Assembly: GCF_030440425.1 (NCBI RefSeq)
Contig: NZ_CP098023.1
Coordinates: 795,501 to 859,500 of the forward strand
Direction: 5' to 3'
DNA from: Microbulbifer sp. MI-G
GTDB taxonomy: Bacteria; Pseudomonadota; Gammaproteobacteria; Pseudomonadales; Cellvibrionaceae
Length of the DNA stretch: 64,000 bases
Shown here: piece by piece, positions 48,409 to 58,718 of the stretch
Numbering within the stretch: the first letter of the stretch is position 1
Layout of the letters: each line of letters starts with the position of its first letter
Notes under the pieces: generated by a model
Told to the model about the DNA's origin: nothing
The model's input: only the letters and a program-made list of their open reading frames with translations
The model's database searches: none
Made by a program: the position numbers and the translations under genes

Positions 48409-48526
48409 CGGCCACCACTTGTTCCGGGGGCCGTGTCTCTTGCAATCCGGTCACAGCGCCCGCATATCCAGGCAGATTGCCATGATTTACCGGCCCTAGA
48501 GGTCACAGTAAAACAATGAGAACAGT

Positions 48527-50395
48527 ATGAATCGCTACCCGATCTGGAAGTACTTTCTGATTCTCGCGGTTGTGGCCTTTGGCCTGGTCTATGCCGCGCC
48601 CAATCTCTACAAGCCGGACCCGGCAGTACAGATCTCCGGGCAGTCCAGCGCCATGACCATTGGTCCAGAGGTGCTGGAACAGGTGGAAAAGGCCCTGGAT
48701 ACGGCGGGCATCGAATATTTCGGTGCTGAAGTGGGCGATAGGGCGGTTCTGGTTCGCCTGGATTCCATGGAGGCACAGCTGCCGGCCAAGCGGGCGATTC
48801 AGGAGGCGCTGGGCCATAACGATTACGTGGTGGCCTTGAACCTGGCCTCAACCACCCCCGAGTGGTTGAGTGGAATCGGGGCCAGCCCGATGAAGCTGGG
48901 GCTGGACCTGGCCGGTGGTGTGCACTTCCTGATGGAGGTGGACACCAATACCATTGTCAAAACCAATATGGAAAGTTATGTCCAGGAGGTGAAGACCAAA
49001 CTGCGCGCGGCCAAGGCCCGTTACCGCAGCGTTGATCTGATTGACGATCGCGAGATTGTGGCGCGCTTTCGCAGCGAGGAGTTGCGCAGCCTGGCACTTT
49101 CCACGCTGCGCAAGGATTTCCCGCAACTCCAGCTGCGCGAATCCGGCAGCGGTGAGAACCTGGAAATACGCGCTGTGTTGTCTGAGCAGGAAATCAAGCA
49201 GTTGGAAGACTACGCGGTTACCCAGAACCTCACCACCCTGCGCAACCGGGTTAACGAACTGGGGGTAGCCGAGCCCATCGTCCAGCGCCAGGGGCGCAAC
49301 CGCATTGTGGTGGAGTTGCCCGGTGTGCAGGATACCGCAGAGGCCAAGCGCATTATCGGTAAGACGGCCAACCTGGAATACCGAATGGAGGCCCGCCCCG
49401 ACGAACTGGTGACCAATAAAGAGTACTTTGAGTACCGCAGCGAGCAGCAGCGCCAAATGTATGGGGGCGCCTGGCTTGAGCGCAAGATTATTATCAAAGG
49501 TGACAGTGTCACCAATGCCCGCGTGGGTTACGACGAGAGCGGCTTCCCCCAGGTGAATATCACCCTCGATTCCCGCGGCGGCGAGCTGATGCACCGCGCC
49601 ACCTGGAAGAATGTGGGCCGCCGTATGGGCACCCTGTTTATCGAGACCCGCTTTACCCCACAGACCCGGACTGATGCCCAGGACAACGAAGTCATAGAGC
49701 AGATCAAGACCGAAGACAAGAAAATTATTAGCCTGGCCACGGTACAGAGCGCGCTGGGCAAGCAGTTTCGCATCACCGGTCTGGACAGCCCGGCGGAAGC
49801 CCAGGAGCTGGCCCTGCTGCTGCGCGCCGGTGCCCTGGCTGCGCCCATGTATTTTGTGGAAGAGCGTGTCATAGGGCCGTCACTGGGGGCCGACAATATC
49901 AAGGTTGGCGTACAGTCGGTACAGATCGGTCTGCTGGCGGTGATTATCTGCATGCTGATTTCCTACCGGGTGTTTGGCCTGGCGGCCACTATCGCCCTGT
50001 CGGTCAACATGATCCTGCTGGTGGCGGTGATGTCGCTTCTCGGTGCCACCCTGACACTGCCGGGAATCGCCGGTATCGTACTCACCGTGGGTATGGCGGT
50101 AGATGCCAACGTGCTGATCTTCTCGCGGATACGGGAGGAGCTCAGAAATGGCATGCCGCCGCAATCGGCGATTACCGCCGGTTTTGACAACGCCTACAGC
50201 ACCATTGTCGATGCCAATATCACCACGCTGATTGTGGCGTTGATCCTCTACGCAATTGGCTCAGGCCCGGTACAGGGCTTCGCGGTCACCCTGTCTATCG
50301 GCATTCTCACCTCTATGTTCAGTGCCATTATGGGGACGCGGGCCATTATCAACTTGTTCTACGGCGGTCGCCGTGTACGGAAACTCTGGATTTAA
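48527..50395 (+). CDS. secD: Protein translocase subunit SecD
   Basis: A 622-aa inner-membrane RND-family protein that uses the proton gradient to help complete protein export. An N-terminal helix (YFLILAVVAFGLVYAAPNLY) precedes a large periplasmic domain (P1) with LGLDLAGGVHFLMEVD and the head with TTLRNRVNELGVAEPIVQRQG. A C-terminal set of five helices holds GIVLTVGMAVDANVLIFSRIREE, which includes the conserved Asp of TM4. ATG start at 48527; a four-codon ATG-TGA mini-frame ends within its start. secF follows after 10 bp. Confidence 0.97.
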   Translation: MNRYPIWKYFLILAVVAFGLVYAAPNLYKPDPAVQISGQSSAMTIGPEVLEQVEKALDTAGIEYFGAEVGDRAVLVRLDSMEAQLPAKRAIQEALGHNDYVVALNLASTTPEWLSGIGASPMKLGLDLAGGVHFLMEVDTNTIVKTNMESYVQEVKTKLRAAKARYRSVDLIDDREIVARFRSEELRSLALSTLRKDFPQLQLRESGSGENLEIRAVLSEQEIKQLEDYAVTQNLTTLRNRVNELGVAEPIVQRQGRNRIVVELPGVQDTAEAKRIIGKTANLEYRMEARPDELVTNKEYFEYRSEQQRQMYGGAWLERKIIIKGDSVTNARVGYDESGFPQVNITLDSRGGELMHRATWKNVGRRMGTLFIETRFTPQTRTDAQDNEVIEQIKTEDKKIISLATVQSALGKQFRITGLDSPAEAQELALLLRAGALAAPMYFVEERVIGPSLGADNIKVGVQSVQIGLLAVIICMLISYRVFGLAATIALSVNMILLVAVMSLLGATLTLPGIAGIVLTVGMAVDANVLIFSRIREELRNGMPPQSAITAGFDNAYSTIVDANITTLIVALILYAIGSGPVQGFAVTLSIGILTSMFSAIMGTRAIINLFYGGRRVRKLWI

Positions 50396-50405
50396 GGGGC
50401 TGGCC

Positions 50406-51407
50406 ATGAGTGAGACCAAAGTGGAAAACGGCAAGATCACCGAGTACATGGGCAAGCGCGTGTACGACTTCATGCGCTGGCGCAGGGTGGCTGCGGCGAT
50501 CTCCATCGCTCTGCTGCTGGCATCCATTGGCGTGCTGGCGGCCAAGGGCCTGAGGTTTGGCCTGGACTTTACGGGGGGCACCCAGGTTGAGGTGGGCTAT
50601 GAGGTCACCCCCTTGATCAACGATGTGCGCGCACAGCTGGATGATGCCGGCTTTGAGGGCGCAACAGTGGTCAACTACGGCTCCGAAAACGAGCTGCTGA
50701 TCAAGCTGCCGCCGGAGGTGACCGAAGAGGAGACCCAGATCAGCGCCACCGAGCAGGAGACGGTAACGCCGATCGGCGACAAGGTGGTGGCGGTGCTGCA
50801 GGCCGCCAGCGACGGCAGTGTGACCCTGCGTCGCGTGGAGGTTGTCGGACCGCAGGTGGGTGCGGAACTGCGCGACGACGGTGGCCTGGGTATGCTGGTG
50901 GCACTGGCTTTGGTCATGATGTACGTGGCCCTGCGCTTTCAGTACAAGTTCTCTATCGGTGCGGTTGCGGCACTCGGTCACGATGTCATTGTTGTGCTGG
51001 GTTTCTTTGCGTTGTTGGGGCTGGACTTCGATTTAACCGTTCTGGCGGCGGTGCTGGCAGTGATCGGTTATTCCCTCAACGATACCATCGTGGTGTCTGA
51101 CCGCATTCGAGAGAACTTCCGCAAGGTGCGCAAGGCGGAGCCCGAGGAGATTATCAATATCTCCATCAGCCAGACCCTGGGCCGTACCTTCATGACCTCC
51201 TTCACCACCCTGCTGGTGCTCTGGGCGCTGCAGTTCTTTGGCGGGGAGCTGATTCACAATTTTTCCCTGGCCCTGATTGTCGGGGTGATCGTGGGTACCT
51301 ACTCCTCGGTGTATGTGGCTGCAAACGTGCTGATGGGACTGAAAATTTCCAAGGAAGACCTGATGCCACCGGTGAAAGAAGGGGCGGAGCTGGAAGAAAT
51401 GCCCTGA
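50406..51407 (+). CDS. secF: Protein translocase subunit SecF
   Basis: A 333-aa partner of SecD. TM1 is preceded by DFMRWRRVAAAISIALLLASIG, then LRFGLDFTGGTQVEVGY, a short periplasmic domain, and the helical bundle with FDLTVLAAVLAVIGYSLNDTIVVSDRIREN (conserved Asp). The longer frame to 50256 overlaps secD, so the ATG at 50406 with AAGGGG upstream is used. SecD-SecF forms the accessory complex beside SecYEG. Confidence 0.97.
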   Translation: MSETKVENGKITEYMGKRVYDFMRWRRVAAAISIALLLASIGVLAAKGLRFGLDFTGGTQVEVGYEVTPLINDVRAQLDDAGFEGATVVNYGSENELLIKLPPEVTEEETQISATEQETVTPIGDKVVAVLQAASDGSVTLRRVEVVGPQVGAELRDDGGLGMLVALALVMMYVALRFQYKFSIGAVAALGHDVIVVLGFFALLGLDFDLTVLAAVLAVIGYSLNDTIVVSDRIRENFRKVRKAEPEEIINISISQTLGRTFMTSFTTLLVLWALQFFGGELIHNFSLALIVGVIVGTYSSVYVAANVLMGLKISKEDLMPPVKEGAELEEMP

Positions 51408-51441
51408 TTGGAGACGGATGCAAAAATGCCCGAAAACGCGC

Positions 51442-51483
51442 CTCCGGGCACGCCTCGCCTGGGGCGGCCGGAGCCGTTTTTTT
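51442..51483 (+). terminator. Rho-independent terminator after secF
   Basis: CTCCGG (51442-51447) and CCGGAG (51468-51473) pair around a GC-rich loop containing smaller stems, followed by CCG and a seven-T tract (51477-51483). Confidence 0.75.
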
Positions 51484-51511
51484 GTGTCTGGCCCTGGATG
51501 GGTGGTCGCGG

Positions 51512-51706
51512 TTAATTGCGGGGCTTTTTACCCAGCGTGATATGTTTTGGTCCAGCAGTATTGGTCTGGCCGCTCACCCCCTTGGGCACCTGCTGAATCT
51601 CACCGCCTTTTTCCAGGAAGGCCTGCACCTGAGCTTCAATACTCTCGCTGGTCTCAAGGGAGGTGGATTGTTTGCGCCTTGAAGAGGGTGATGCTTTTTT
51701 GGCCAC
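51512..51706 (-). CDS. Small conserved basic protein, 64 aa
   Basis: A basic N-terminal tail (KKASPSSRRKQ) precedes EAQVQAFLEKGGEIQQVPKGVSG and a basic end (HITLGKKPRN). The FLxxGGxIQxVxxGVSG pattern recurs in small uncharacterised gammaproteobacterial proteins and recalls the C-terminal part of the RNA-polymerase-associated protein SutA (FLARGGKVQEIE). That likeness is short and may only reflect a shared motif. It starts at a GTG with AGG upstream. It converges with secF and the terminator lies between them. Confidence 0.7.
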   Translation of the reverse strand: MAKKASPSSRRKQSTSLETSESIEAQVQAFLEKGGEIQQVPKGVSGQTNTAGPKHITLGKKPRN

Positions 51707-51875
51707 GATACCTGTCCGGTTGGATGATCAAGCTGAATATCATACAGAAGTTTGCACAAAAAATCACCCAACTGCCTAAGGTGTACGCATAGGGCGGCTA
51801 TCACGGGTGGCAGCAGCGGCATTCGACCTTGAGAGGGGGAGGGGCGGCGGCGGGGCTGTCACGCCGGCAGCTGGT

Positions 51876-52550
51876 TTATTCCGCCTCCGGCTCAATCGGT
51901 TCCACAGCAGCCACAGGCCAGCCGCCCAGTGCCCGCCATTTGTTCACAATCGTGCAGAATAGGGCGGCGGTTTTCTCTGCATCGTACTCGGCGGAATGTG
52001 CGCAGGTGTTGTCGAATGCAATACCGGCGACCTGGCAGGCCTTGGCCAGTACGGTCTGGCCATAGGCAAGCCCGGCGAGACTGGCGGTGTCGAAGCAGGA
52101 GAAGGGGTGGAAGGGGTTGCGCTTGATTGCACAGCGCTCCACTGCCGCATTGACGAAACCGAGGTCAAAGTGGGCATTGTGGGCAACCATGATGGCGCGG
52201 GTACAGCTGTGCTTTTTAACCGCGCTGCGGACTTTGCGGAACAATTCCGGCAGGGCGATTTCCTCCGGGCAGGCTGCCCGCTCCGGGGATTCGAGGTCAA
52301 TACCGATAAAATCCAGGGCGGACTGCTCCACATTGGCACCCGCAAAGGGCTCCAGGTGGAAACTGTGGGATTCCAGTGGGAAGAGCCTGCCGTCCTCGTG
52401 CATATCCAGGAGGACCGCGGAAATCTCCAGCAGGGCATCGGTGCGGGCATTGAAGCCACCGGTCTCCAGATCTATCACCACCGGCAGGAAACCGCGAAAA
52501 CGCTGCGCGAGGGGGCTTTTGGGTCCTGTCGATTGTTCCGCTGGGGTCAC
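51876..52550 (-). CDS. rnt: Ribonuclease T
   Basis: A 224-aa DEDDh-family 3'-5' exonuclease that trims tRNA 3' ends and other stable RNAs. Active-site residues are Asp27 and Glu29 in [19 protein letters not shown], Asp in [12 protein letters not shown], and His and Asp in [16 protein letters not shown]. The GTG start has AAGGA 7 bases upstream. It is followed on the same strand by no partner; pyrC lies upstream on the same strand, about 90 bp away. Confidence 0.95.
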   Translation of the reverse strand: MTPAEQSTGPKSPLAQRFRGFLPVVIDLETGGFNARTDALLEISAVLLDMHEDGRLFPLESHSFHLEPFAGANVEQSALDFIGIDLESPERAACPEEIALPELFRKVRSAVKKHSCTRAIMVAHNAHFDLGFVNAAVERCAIKRNPFHPFSCFDTASLAGLAYGQTVLAKACQVAGIAFDNTCAHSAEYDAEKTAALFCTIVNKWRALGGWPVAAVEPIEPEAE

Positions 52551-52642
52551 TGTGAATCCTTGTCAATCTTAATGGGGCCGGGCTGTTGCCACGGGAATTC
52601 TCTGCGGGCGAAGGCCACCTGAAGCATTGGCTGGGATCAACA

Positions 52643-53674
52643 TTATACGAGCTGCCATTGCAGGGTTTCACCGGCGGCGAGTGGGATCAGGGGCTCGCCA
52701 CCCATATCCAGGCTATTCGGCAGGGTCCAGGGGCGCTTTGCCAGAGTAATGGTACCCCTGTTGCGTGGCAGCCCGTAAAAGTCGGGGCCGAATTCACTGG
52801 CAAAGCCCTCGAGTTTGTCCAGTTTGCGCGCCCGTTCAAAGGCTTCCGCATACAGCTCGATGGCGGCGTAGGCGGTGTAGCAGCCCGCGCAGCCGCAGCT
52901 GGCTTCCTTTTGCCCGCGCGCGTGGGGAGCCGAGTCAGTGCCGAGGAAAAACTTCGGGTTGCCACTGGTGGCCGCTTCGATCAGGGCGGACTGGTGGGTG
53001 CTGCGTTTTAAAATCGGCAGGCAGTAGAAGTGCGGGCGGATGCCCCCTGCCAGCAGATGGTTGCGGTTGTACAGCAGGTGGTGTGCGGTGATGGTCGCCG
53101 CAACCCCCGCTCGGGCACCCTGCACAAACTCGGCAGCCTCGGCAGTGGTAATGTGCTCAAGCACTATCTTCAGGGTGGGAAAATCCTCTACAAGTCGCGA
53201 CAGGGTGTTTTGGATAAACGCCCGCTCGCGGTCAAAAATATCGATTCCGCTGGTGGTGACTTCCCCGTGCAGCAGCAGCTTCATGCCGCAGGACTGCATC
53301 TCTTCCAGTGCGGGATAGATATTGACGATATCCGTTACGCCGGAGTCGGAGTTGGTGGTGGCGCCGGCCGGGTACAGTTTGGCGGCGATGATACCGGCAG
53401 ACCGGGCCTGGCGGATCACTTCGGCATCTGTTTTGTCGGTCAGATAAAGCACCATCAGGGGCTCAAAAGCGCAATCGCTGGGAATCTGGGTGCAGATACG
53501 CCCGCGGTAGGCCAGAGCGCTCTTGGCATTGGTCACCGGCGGCACCAGGTTCGGCATCACAATAGCACGACTGAATTGCCGGGCGGCATCGCCCACGGTG
53601 CGTTTGAGGGCGGTGCCGTCGCGCAGGTGAATATGCCAGTCGTCGGGGGCGCGAAGGGTGATTTGCTCCGCCAT
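52643..53674 (-). CDS. pyrC: Dihydroorotase (class II)
   Basis: A 343-aa zinc amidohydrolase of pyrimidine synthesis. Metal ligands are His14 and His16 in [10 protein letters not shown], the carboxylated Lys99 in [19 protein letters not shown], His in KLLLHGEV and in IVLEHITT, and Asp in [16 protein letters not shown]. It is the short (E. coli PyrC) type. ATG start with GGAG 5 bases before. Same orientation as rnt, a common pairing in related genomes. Confidence 0.96.
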   Translation of the reverse strand: MAEQITLRAPDDWHIHLRDGTALKRTVGDAARQFSRAIVMPNLVPPVTNAKSALAYRGRICTQIPSDCAFEPLMVLYLTDKTDAEVIRQARSAGIIAAKLYPAGATTNSDSGVTDIVNIYPALEEMQSCGMKLLLHGEVTTSGIDIFDRERAFIQNTLSRLVEDFPTLKIVLEHITTAEAAEFVQGARAGVAATITAHHLLYNRNHLLAGGIRPHFYCLPILKRSTHQSALIEAATSGNPKFFLGTDSAPHARGQKEASCGCAGCYTAYAAIELYAEAFERARKLDKLEGFASEFGPDFYGLPRNRGTITLAKRPWTLPNSLDMGGEPLIPLAAGETLQWQLV

Positions 53675-53991
53675 GGTACTCCGTGTTGCGTTTCGCTGTA
53701 GTGTATTGTTGTGCGGCGCGCATGCTACCCGATGCGATACAAAATTGCGATGCGCAAAATGATCAAAAATTAACCAATTGTGTCGACTGGCGCCATAGCG
53801 CTAGTCGATTGCGGGCTGAGGCGCTACAATCGCGCCCCGAGAATCAGTATGGGTATTATTGTGCCCATCTACACCGATCCTGGGCATACCTCCAAAAATA
53901 ATCCCCCCAGACTGACATCCATTCGCACAGGAGCGGTGGGTGTCGGCGAGCTTTTGCCATGATGGCAGCTTTCGGCCAGCAGAGGATAACA

Positions 53992-55212
53992 ATGAGCAAT
54001 ATCGACAAGGTGGTACTGGCGTATTCCGGCGGGCTGGATACGTCGGTGATTGTGCGCTGGTTGCAGGAAACCTATGGCTGTGAGGTGGTGACTTTCACTG
54101 CCGATATCGGTCAGGGCGAGGAAGTGTCCCCCGCGCGTGCCAAGGCTGAGGCATTGGGGGTCAGGGAGATTTATATTGATGACCTGCGCGAGGAATATGT
54201 GCGGGACTTTGTTTTCCCGATGTTCCGCGCCAATGCCATTTACGAGGGCGAATATCTGCTGGGCACTGCCATTGCGCGCCCGCTGATTGCCAAGCGCCTG
54301 ATTGAAATCGCCAACGAGACCGGCGCGGACGCCATCGCCCACGGCGCCACCGGCAAGGGTAACGATCAGGTGCGCTTTGAATTGGGCGCCTATGGGCTCA
54401 GACCGGGTATCCAGGTCATCGCCCCCTGGCGCGAATGGGATTTGAATTCCCGGGAAAAACTGATGATGTACTGTGAACAGCACAACATTCCCGTGGACTT
54501 CTCTTCCAGTAAGAAACAATCCCCTTACTCCATGGATGCCAACCTGCTGCATATTTCCTATGAGGGCGGCATGCTGGAAGACCCCTGGGCGGAGGCAGAG
54601 GAGGACATGTGGCGCTGGAGCGTGAGCCCGGAAGCGGCGCCGGAGCAGGCCACCTATACCACCATCACTTTCGAGCGGGGTGATCCGGTAGCGCTTGACG
54701 GTGACACCATGAGCCCCGCGTTACTGTTGGAAACCCTCAACAGGCTCGGCGGCGCCAACGGCATCGGTCGTCTGGACATTGTGGAGAACCGCTACGTCGG
54801 CATGAAGTCCCGCGGCTGTTACGAAACCCCCGGCGGTACTATCTTGCTGAAGGCCCACCGGGCGATTGAATCTATTACCCTGGATCGCGAAGTGGCGCAT
54901 ATGAAAGATTCCCTGATGCCGCGCTATGCCGAACTGATCTACAACGGCTACTGGTGGTCACCGGAGCGCCGTATGCTGCAGGCGGCGATCGATGAATCCC
55001 AGCAGGTGGTGAACGGGGAGGTGCGTCTCAAGCTGTACAAAGGCAGTGTGAGTGTGGCGGGGCGCCGCTCTGCGGACAGTCTCTTCGACGGGCGCATCGC
55101 CACCTTTGAGGACGATGCCGGGGCCTACGATCAGCGAGACGCCGAGGGCTTTATCCAGTTGAATGCCCTGCGCCTGCGTATTGCTGCCGACAAGGGAAGA
55201 AAATTGATTTAG
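53992..55212 (+). CDS. argG: Argininosuccinate synthase
   Basis: A 406-aa enzyme joining citrulline and aspartate with ATP. The PP-loop is [13 protein letters not shown], followed by [18 protein letters not shown] and the substrate region [20 protein letters not shown]. The ATG at 53992 has AGAGGAT upstream; the frame extends 11 codons further but without signals. It is convergent with nothing: pyrC is divergent, and the cbb3 oxidase operon follows in the same direction. Its stop codon lies inside the predicted FNR/Anr site for ccoN. Confidence 0.97.
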   Translation: MSNIDKVVLAYSGGLDTSVIVRWLQETYGCEVVTFTADIGQGEEVSPARAKAEALGVREIYIDDLREEYVRDFVFPMFRANAIYEGEYLLGTAIARPLIAKRLIEIANETGADAIAHGATGKGNDQVRFELGAYGLRPGIQVIAPWREWDLNSREKLMMYCEQHNIPVDFSSSKKQSPYSMDANLLHISYEGGMLEDPWAEAEEDMWRWSVSPEAAPEQATYTTITFERGDPVALDGDTMSPALLLETLNRLGGANGIGRLDIVENRYVGMKSRGCYETPGGTILLKAHRAIESITLDREVAHMKDSLMPRYAELIYNGYWWSPERRMLQAAIDESQQVVNGEVRLKLYKGSVSVAGRRSADSLFDGRIATFEDDAGAYDQRDAEGFIQLNALRLRIAADKGRKLI

Positions 55213-55217
55213 ATCAG
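55204..55217 (+). promoter_or_regulatory. Anr/FNR box of the cco operon
   Basis: TTGAT-TTAG-ATCAG (55204-55217) matches the FNR/Anr consensus TTGAT-N4-ATCAA at 9 of 10 positions. It overlaps the argG stop. A -10-like TTAAAT follows at 55240-55245. The start it implies (about 55252) places the box centre exactly at -41.5, the class II activation position. It implies oxygen-limited induction of the cbb3 oxidase, as is common in the group. Confidence 0.85.
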
Positions 55218-55354
55218 CTGTGGCTGGTGGCGGCTGCGCTTAAATCGTCCTCCAGTCAATCGTGGCGGCATTCGCCAGGGATCACTGGCACAGATCTCCC
55301 GTGGGTCCGGCCCAGGTAGTGGAACCGAATTTTAAAAGCAACGGAAGTACAAAC

Positions 55355-56809
55355 ATGACGACAACGGTGGCAAAGACCGGCCCGGTGCCGGACTATGACT
55401 ACAACATCGTGCGCCAGTTCACCATTATGTCCGTGGTCTGGGGCATTGTTGGAATGGGCGTGGGCGTTCTGATCGCAGCCCAACTGGCCTGGCCCCAGCT
55501 CAATGATTTATGGCAGCCGTTTTCCCACTTCGGGCGTTTGCGACCTCTGCATACCAACGCGGTGATTTTTGCCTTTGGCGGCAGTGTCCTGTTTGCTACC
55601 TCCTATTACGTGGTGCAGCGCACCTGCCAGGTGCGCCTGTGGGGCGGCTGGCTGATCCCCTTCACTTTCTGGGGCTGGCAGGTCGTGATTGTGGCAGCGG
55701 CGATCACCCTGCCTATGGGCTTTACCACCACCAAGGAGTACGCAGAGCTGGAATGGCCCATTGATATCCTGGTCACCCTGGTCTGGGTTGCCTATGCGCT
55801 GGTGTTCTTCGGAACCATCATGAGGCGCAGGACCTCCCATATCTACGTGGCGAACTGGTTTTTCGGTGCCTACATCGTCACGGTCGCCGTGCTCTATGTG
55901 GTGAATAACCTGGAGATTCCGGTTGCGCCCTTCAAGTCCTACTCTATCTACTCGGGTACCAAGGACGCAATGATCCAGTGGTGGTATGGCCACAATGCGG
56001 TTGGCTTCTTCCTGACGGCAGCCTTCCTCGGTCTCATGTACTACTTCGTGCCCAAGCAGGCGGGCCGGCCCATTTACTCCTACCAGCTGTCTATCGTGCA
56101 CTTCTGGGCCCTGATCTCCCTGTATGTATGGGCGGGTGGTCACCACTTGCACTACTCAGCGCTGCCCGATTGGGCCCAGAGTCTGGGCATGGTGATGTCC
56201 CTGATCCTGCTGGCACCCTCCTGGGGCGGTATGATCAACGGCATCATGACCCTCTCCGGTGCCTGGCACAAACTGCGCACCGATCCGACCCTGCGCTTTC
56301 TGGTGGTCTCTCTGTCCTTCTACGGCATGTCCACCTTTGAGGGCCCGATGATGTCGATCAAGACCGTCAACGCCCTGTCCCACAACACGGACTGGACCAT
56401 TGGCCATGTGCATTCCGGCGCCCTGGGTTGGGTAGCCATGATCTCCATTGGCGCTCTGTATCACCTGGTGCCAGTGCTGTGGAAGCGCAGGGAAATGTTC
56501 AGTGTGAAACTGATCAACGCGCACTTCTGGCTGGCCACGGTGGGCACGGTGCTCTACATCGCGGCGATGTGGGTCAATGGTATTACCCAGGGCCTGATGT
56601 GGCGCGCCTTCAATGTCGATGGCACCTTGACCTACAGCTTCGTTGAGAGTGTGGTTGCCAGCCATCCCGGTTATGTCGTGCGCCTGCTGGGCGGTGCCAT
56701 GTTCCTGCTGGGTATGCTGCTGATGGCCTACAACGTCTACCGCACGATCACGGAGAAGGTGAACGATGCCCACTCCGATAACACCGTTCACGCAGTGCCG
56801 GCGGCATAG
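55355..56809 (+). CDS. ccoN: cbb3-type cytochrome c oxidase subunit I
   Basis: A 484-aa heme-copper oxidase catalytic subunit of the C family with 12 membrane helices. Heme and copper ligands are visible: [24 protein letters not shown] (low-spin heme His), [18 protein letters not shown] (CuB His and the cross-linked Tyr region), [11 protein letters not shown] (CuB His pair) and [14 protein letters not shown] (both distal heme His). The ATG at 55355 has GGAAG 8 bases upstream; the frame from 55262 is not used. It reduces O2 to water at high affinity and pumps protons. Confidence 0.97.
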   Translation: MTTTVAKTGPVPDYDYNIVRQFTIMSVVWGIVGMGVGVLIAAQLAWPQLNDLWQPFSHFGRLRPLHTNAVIFAFGGSVLFATSYYVVQRTCQVRLWGGWLIPFTFWGWQVVIVAAAITLPMGFTTTKEYAELEWPIDILVTLVWVAYALVFFGTIMRRRTSHIYVANWFFGAYIVTVAVLYVVNNLEIPVAPFKSYSIYSGTKDAMIQWWYGHNAVGFFLTAAFLGLMYYFVPKQAGRPIYSYQLSIVHFWALISLYVWAGGHHLHYSALPDWAQSLGMVMSLILLAPSWGGMINGIMTLSGAWHKLRTDPTLRFLVVSLSFYGMSTFEGPMMSIKTVNALSHNTDWTIGHVHSGALGWVAMISIGALYHLVPVLWKRREMFSVKLINAHFWLATVGTVLYIAAMWVNGITQGLMWRAFNVDGTLTYSFVESVVASHPGYVVRLLGGAMFLLGMLLMAYNVYRTITEKVNDAHSDNTVHAVPAA

Positions 56810-56820
56810 GAGATCAGCTC

Positions 56821-57438
56821 GTGAAGAATCATGACATTGTGGAGAAAAACATCGGCTGGATGATCCTGTTCATCATTATCGCCATCAGTTTTGGTGGCCT
56901 GGTGGAGATTATTCCGCAGTTTTACACCAAGGCTAACTACACGCCCTTGCCGGGTATGAAGCCACTCAGTGCGGTGGAGCTGGAAGGCCGTGATATCTAC
57001 ATCCGCGAGGGCTGCCACGTGTGCCACACCCAGATGGTGCGCCCGCTGCGCGCCGAGGTGGAGCGCTATGGTCACTACTCCATGGCCCAGGAATCCGTGT
57101 ACGAGCACCCCTTCCTGTGGGGCTCCAAGCGCACGGGGCCGGATCTGGCCCGGGTGGGCGGCCGCTACTCCGACGAATGGCAGCGCGCGCACCTGTACAA
57201 CCCGCGCAGTGTGGTGCCTGAGTCCATTATGCCGGCCTATCCCTGGCTGTTCGACAATGTGGTTACCGGCGAGTATGCCGCGCGCAAGATGGAGGCCCTG
57301 CGCCTGGTTGGTGTGCCCTATACCGATGAGGATATCGCCAATGCGTCCAAGCCCTTCGCCGGTGGCAAGGTGAAAGAGATCGATGCCCTGGTGGCCTACC
57401 TGCAACAGTTGGGCACCCTGGTAACCCAGAAACGTTAA
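56821..57438 (+). CDS. ccoO: cbb3-type oxidase subunit II (mono-heme c)
   Basis: A 205-aa membrane-anchored cytochrome c: N-terminal helix, periplasmic domain with CHVCH at 65-69, and the distal Met in [11 protein letters not shown]. The GTG start has AGGAG 6 bases upstream, 11 bp after ccoN. It passes electrons from CcoP to CcoN. Confidence 0.96.
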   Translation: MKNHDIVEKNIGWMILFIIIAISFGGLVEIIPQFYTKANYTPLPGMKPLSAVELEGRDIYIREGCHVCHTQMVRPLRAEVERYGHYSMAQESVYEHPFLWGSKRTGPDLARVGGRYSDEWQRAHLYNPRSVVPESIMPAYPWLFDNVVTGEYAARKMEALRLVGVPYTDEDIANASKPFAGGKVKEIDALVAYLQQLGTLVTQKR

Positions 57439-57457
57439 TTGCGGGGGACGGAAACTC

Positions 57458-57694
57458 ATGACCATAGAAACTTTGCGCGAGATCGGGCTGGTGCTGGGAT
57501 CGTTGGCCTTTCTGGCAATCTGCTGGTGGGCCTTCTCACCGAAACGCAAAAAGCGCTTTGAGGAAGACGCCAAGTTGCCATTTGCCGATGAGGCGCAACA
57601 GGACGACAAAAGTGCCTCGGCTGCTCAGAAGGATGAACCCAAATCCGGACAGGGTTCCGAGACCGAACGAAAACAGGGGCAGAACAAGCAATGA
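57458..57694 (+). CDS. ccoQ: cbb3-type oxidase subunit Q (FixQ-like)
   Basis: A 78-aa single-helix membrane protein (IGLVLGSLAFLAICWWAFS) with the RKKRFEEDA motif after it and a long charged cytoplasmic tail rich in Lys, Glu and Gln. It stabilises the complex. It overlaps ccoP by four bases. Confidence 0.93.
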   Translation: MTIETLREIGLVLGSLAFLAICWWAFSPKRKKRFEEDAKLPFADEAQQDDKSASAAQKDEPKSGQGSETERKQGQNKQ

Positions 57695-58599
57695 GTACAT
57701 TCTGGAGTTTGTGGGTAATTGTACTCACCCTCACCAACCTGGCACTGATTGTCTGGGTATTGTTCGCCAACCGAAAAGTGGCGGTTGACGACCAGGCGCT
57801 ACCGGAAAACAAGACCACGGGCCATGTATACGACGGCATTGAGGAGTACGATAACCCCCTGCCCAAGTGGTGGTTCATGCTGTTTATCGTCACGCTGGTG
57901 TTTTCCGCCGCCTACCTGCTGATCTACCCGGGTATGGGCAACTTCAAGGGTTTGGCTGACTGGACCTCCGTAGGTGCCCTGGAGGCCTCCGAGGCCAAGG
58001 CCCAGGTGCAGTTTGACGAGACGTTTGGCAAGTATCGGGATATGCCCATTGAGGAGATTGCCCAGAGCCGTGAGGCCCTCAAGATGGGTTCCCGTATCTT
58101 CGCCAACAACTGTGCCGTGTGCCACGGTGCCGATGGCGGTGGTAACTTTGGCTTTCCTGACCTGACCGACAACGCCTGGCTCTATGGAGGCACCCCGGAA
58201 AAAATCCTGGAAACCCTGTACAACGGCCGCCAGGGTGTGATGCCGCCGCAGGGACCGGTGATTGGTGAGGAAGGGGTGAAGAACACCACCGAATATGTAC
58301 TTTCCCTAAATGGTCTCGAGCATGATGCCGCCATGGCCGCCGAGGGCCAGAAGGTATTCAATACTGTCTGTATGGCCTGCCACGGGCTGGATGCGAAGGG
58401 CAACCAGACTCTGGGTGCTCCGAATCTCACCGATGATATCTGGCTTTACGGCAGCAGCCGTGAGCAGATCCAGCACACCATTCGCGGTGGTCGCAGCAAC
58501 ATGATGCCCGCGCAGAGAGACAAACTGCGCGATGACAAAATCCGCCTGGTGGCGGCCTATGTCTACAGCCTGTCTCGTCAGGATGAAGAGCAGCAGTAA
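57691..58599 (+). CDS. ccoP: cbb3-type oxidase subunit III (di-heme c)
   Basis: A 302-aa protein with two N-terminal helices and two cytochrome c domains, CAVCH (141-145) and CMACH (227-231). The conserved EYDNPLPKWWFMLF lies between the helices. Electrons enter from the soluble cytochrome or the bc1 complex. An attenuator-like GC hairpin lies after it. It ends 119 bp before ccoG. Confidence 0.96.
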   Translation: MSTFWSLWVIVLTLTNLALIVWVLFANRKVAVDDQALPENKTTGHVYDGIEEYDNPLPKWWFMLFIVTLVFSAAYLLIYPGMGNFKGLADWTSVGALEASEAKAQVQFDETFGKYRDMPIEEIAQSREALKMGSRIFANNCAVCHGADGGGNFGFPDLTDNAWLYGGTPEKILETLYNGRQGVMPPQGPVIGEEGVKNTTEYVLSLNGLEHDAAMAAEGQKVFNTVCMACHGLDAKGNQTLGAPNLTDDIWLYGSSREQIQHTIRGGRSNMMPAQRDKLRDDKIRLVAAYVYSLSRQDEEQQ

Positions 58600-58609
58600 C
58601 TATAAGACC

Positions 58610-58645
58610 GGGGTCCCGGATATGGGGCCCTGTTTTGTAGCACTC
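58610..58645 (+). terminator. Weak hairpin between ccoP and ccoG
   Basis: GGGGTCCC and GGGGCCCTG form a short GC stem with one G-T pair, followed by TGTTTTG. It could reduce read-through so that the assembly genes are made in lower amount than the oxidase. Its strength is uncertain. Confidence 0.4.
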
Positions 58646-58718
58646 CGGGCGCTACAGGGACGGGGACACAACCTCATAGAATGGCGCCTGACTGTGCCCG
58701 TGTGAGAGTGAGGTTTTT

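Noticed and set aside
48848..49594. 248-codon minus-strand frame inside secD
   Set aside because: Antisense shadow of the secD periplasmic domain.
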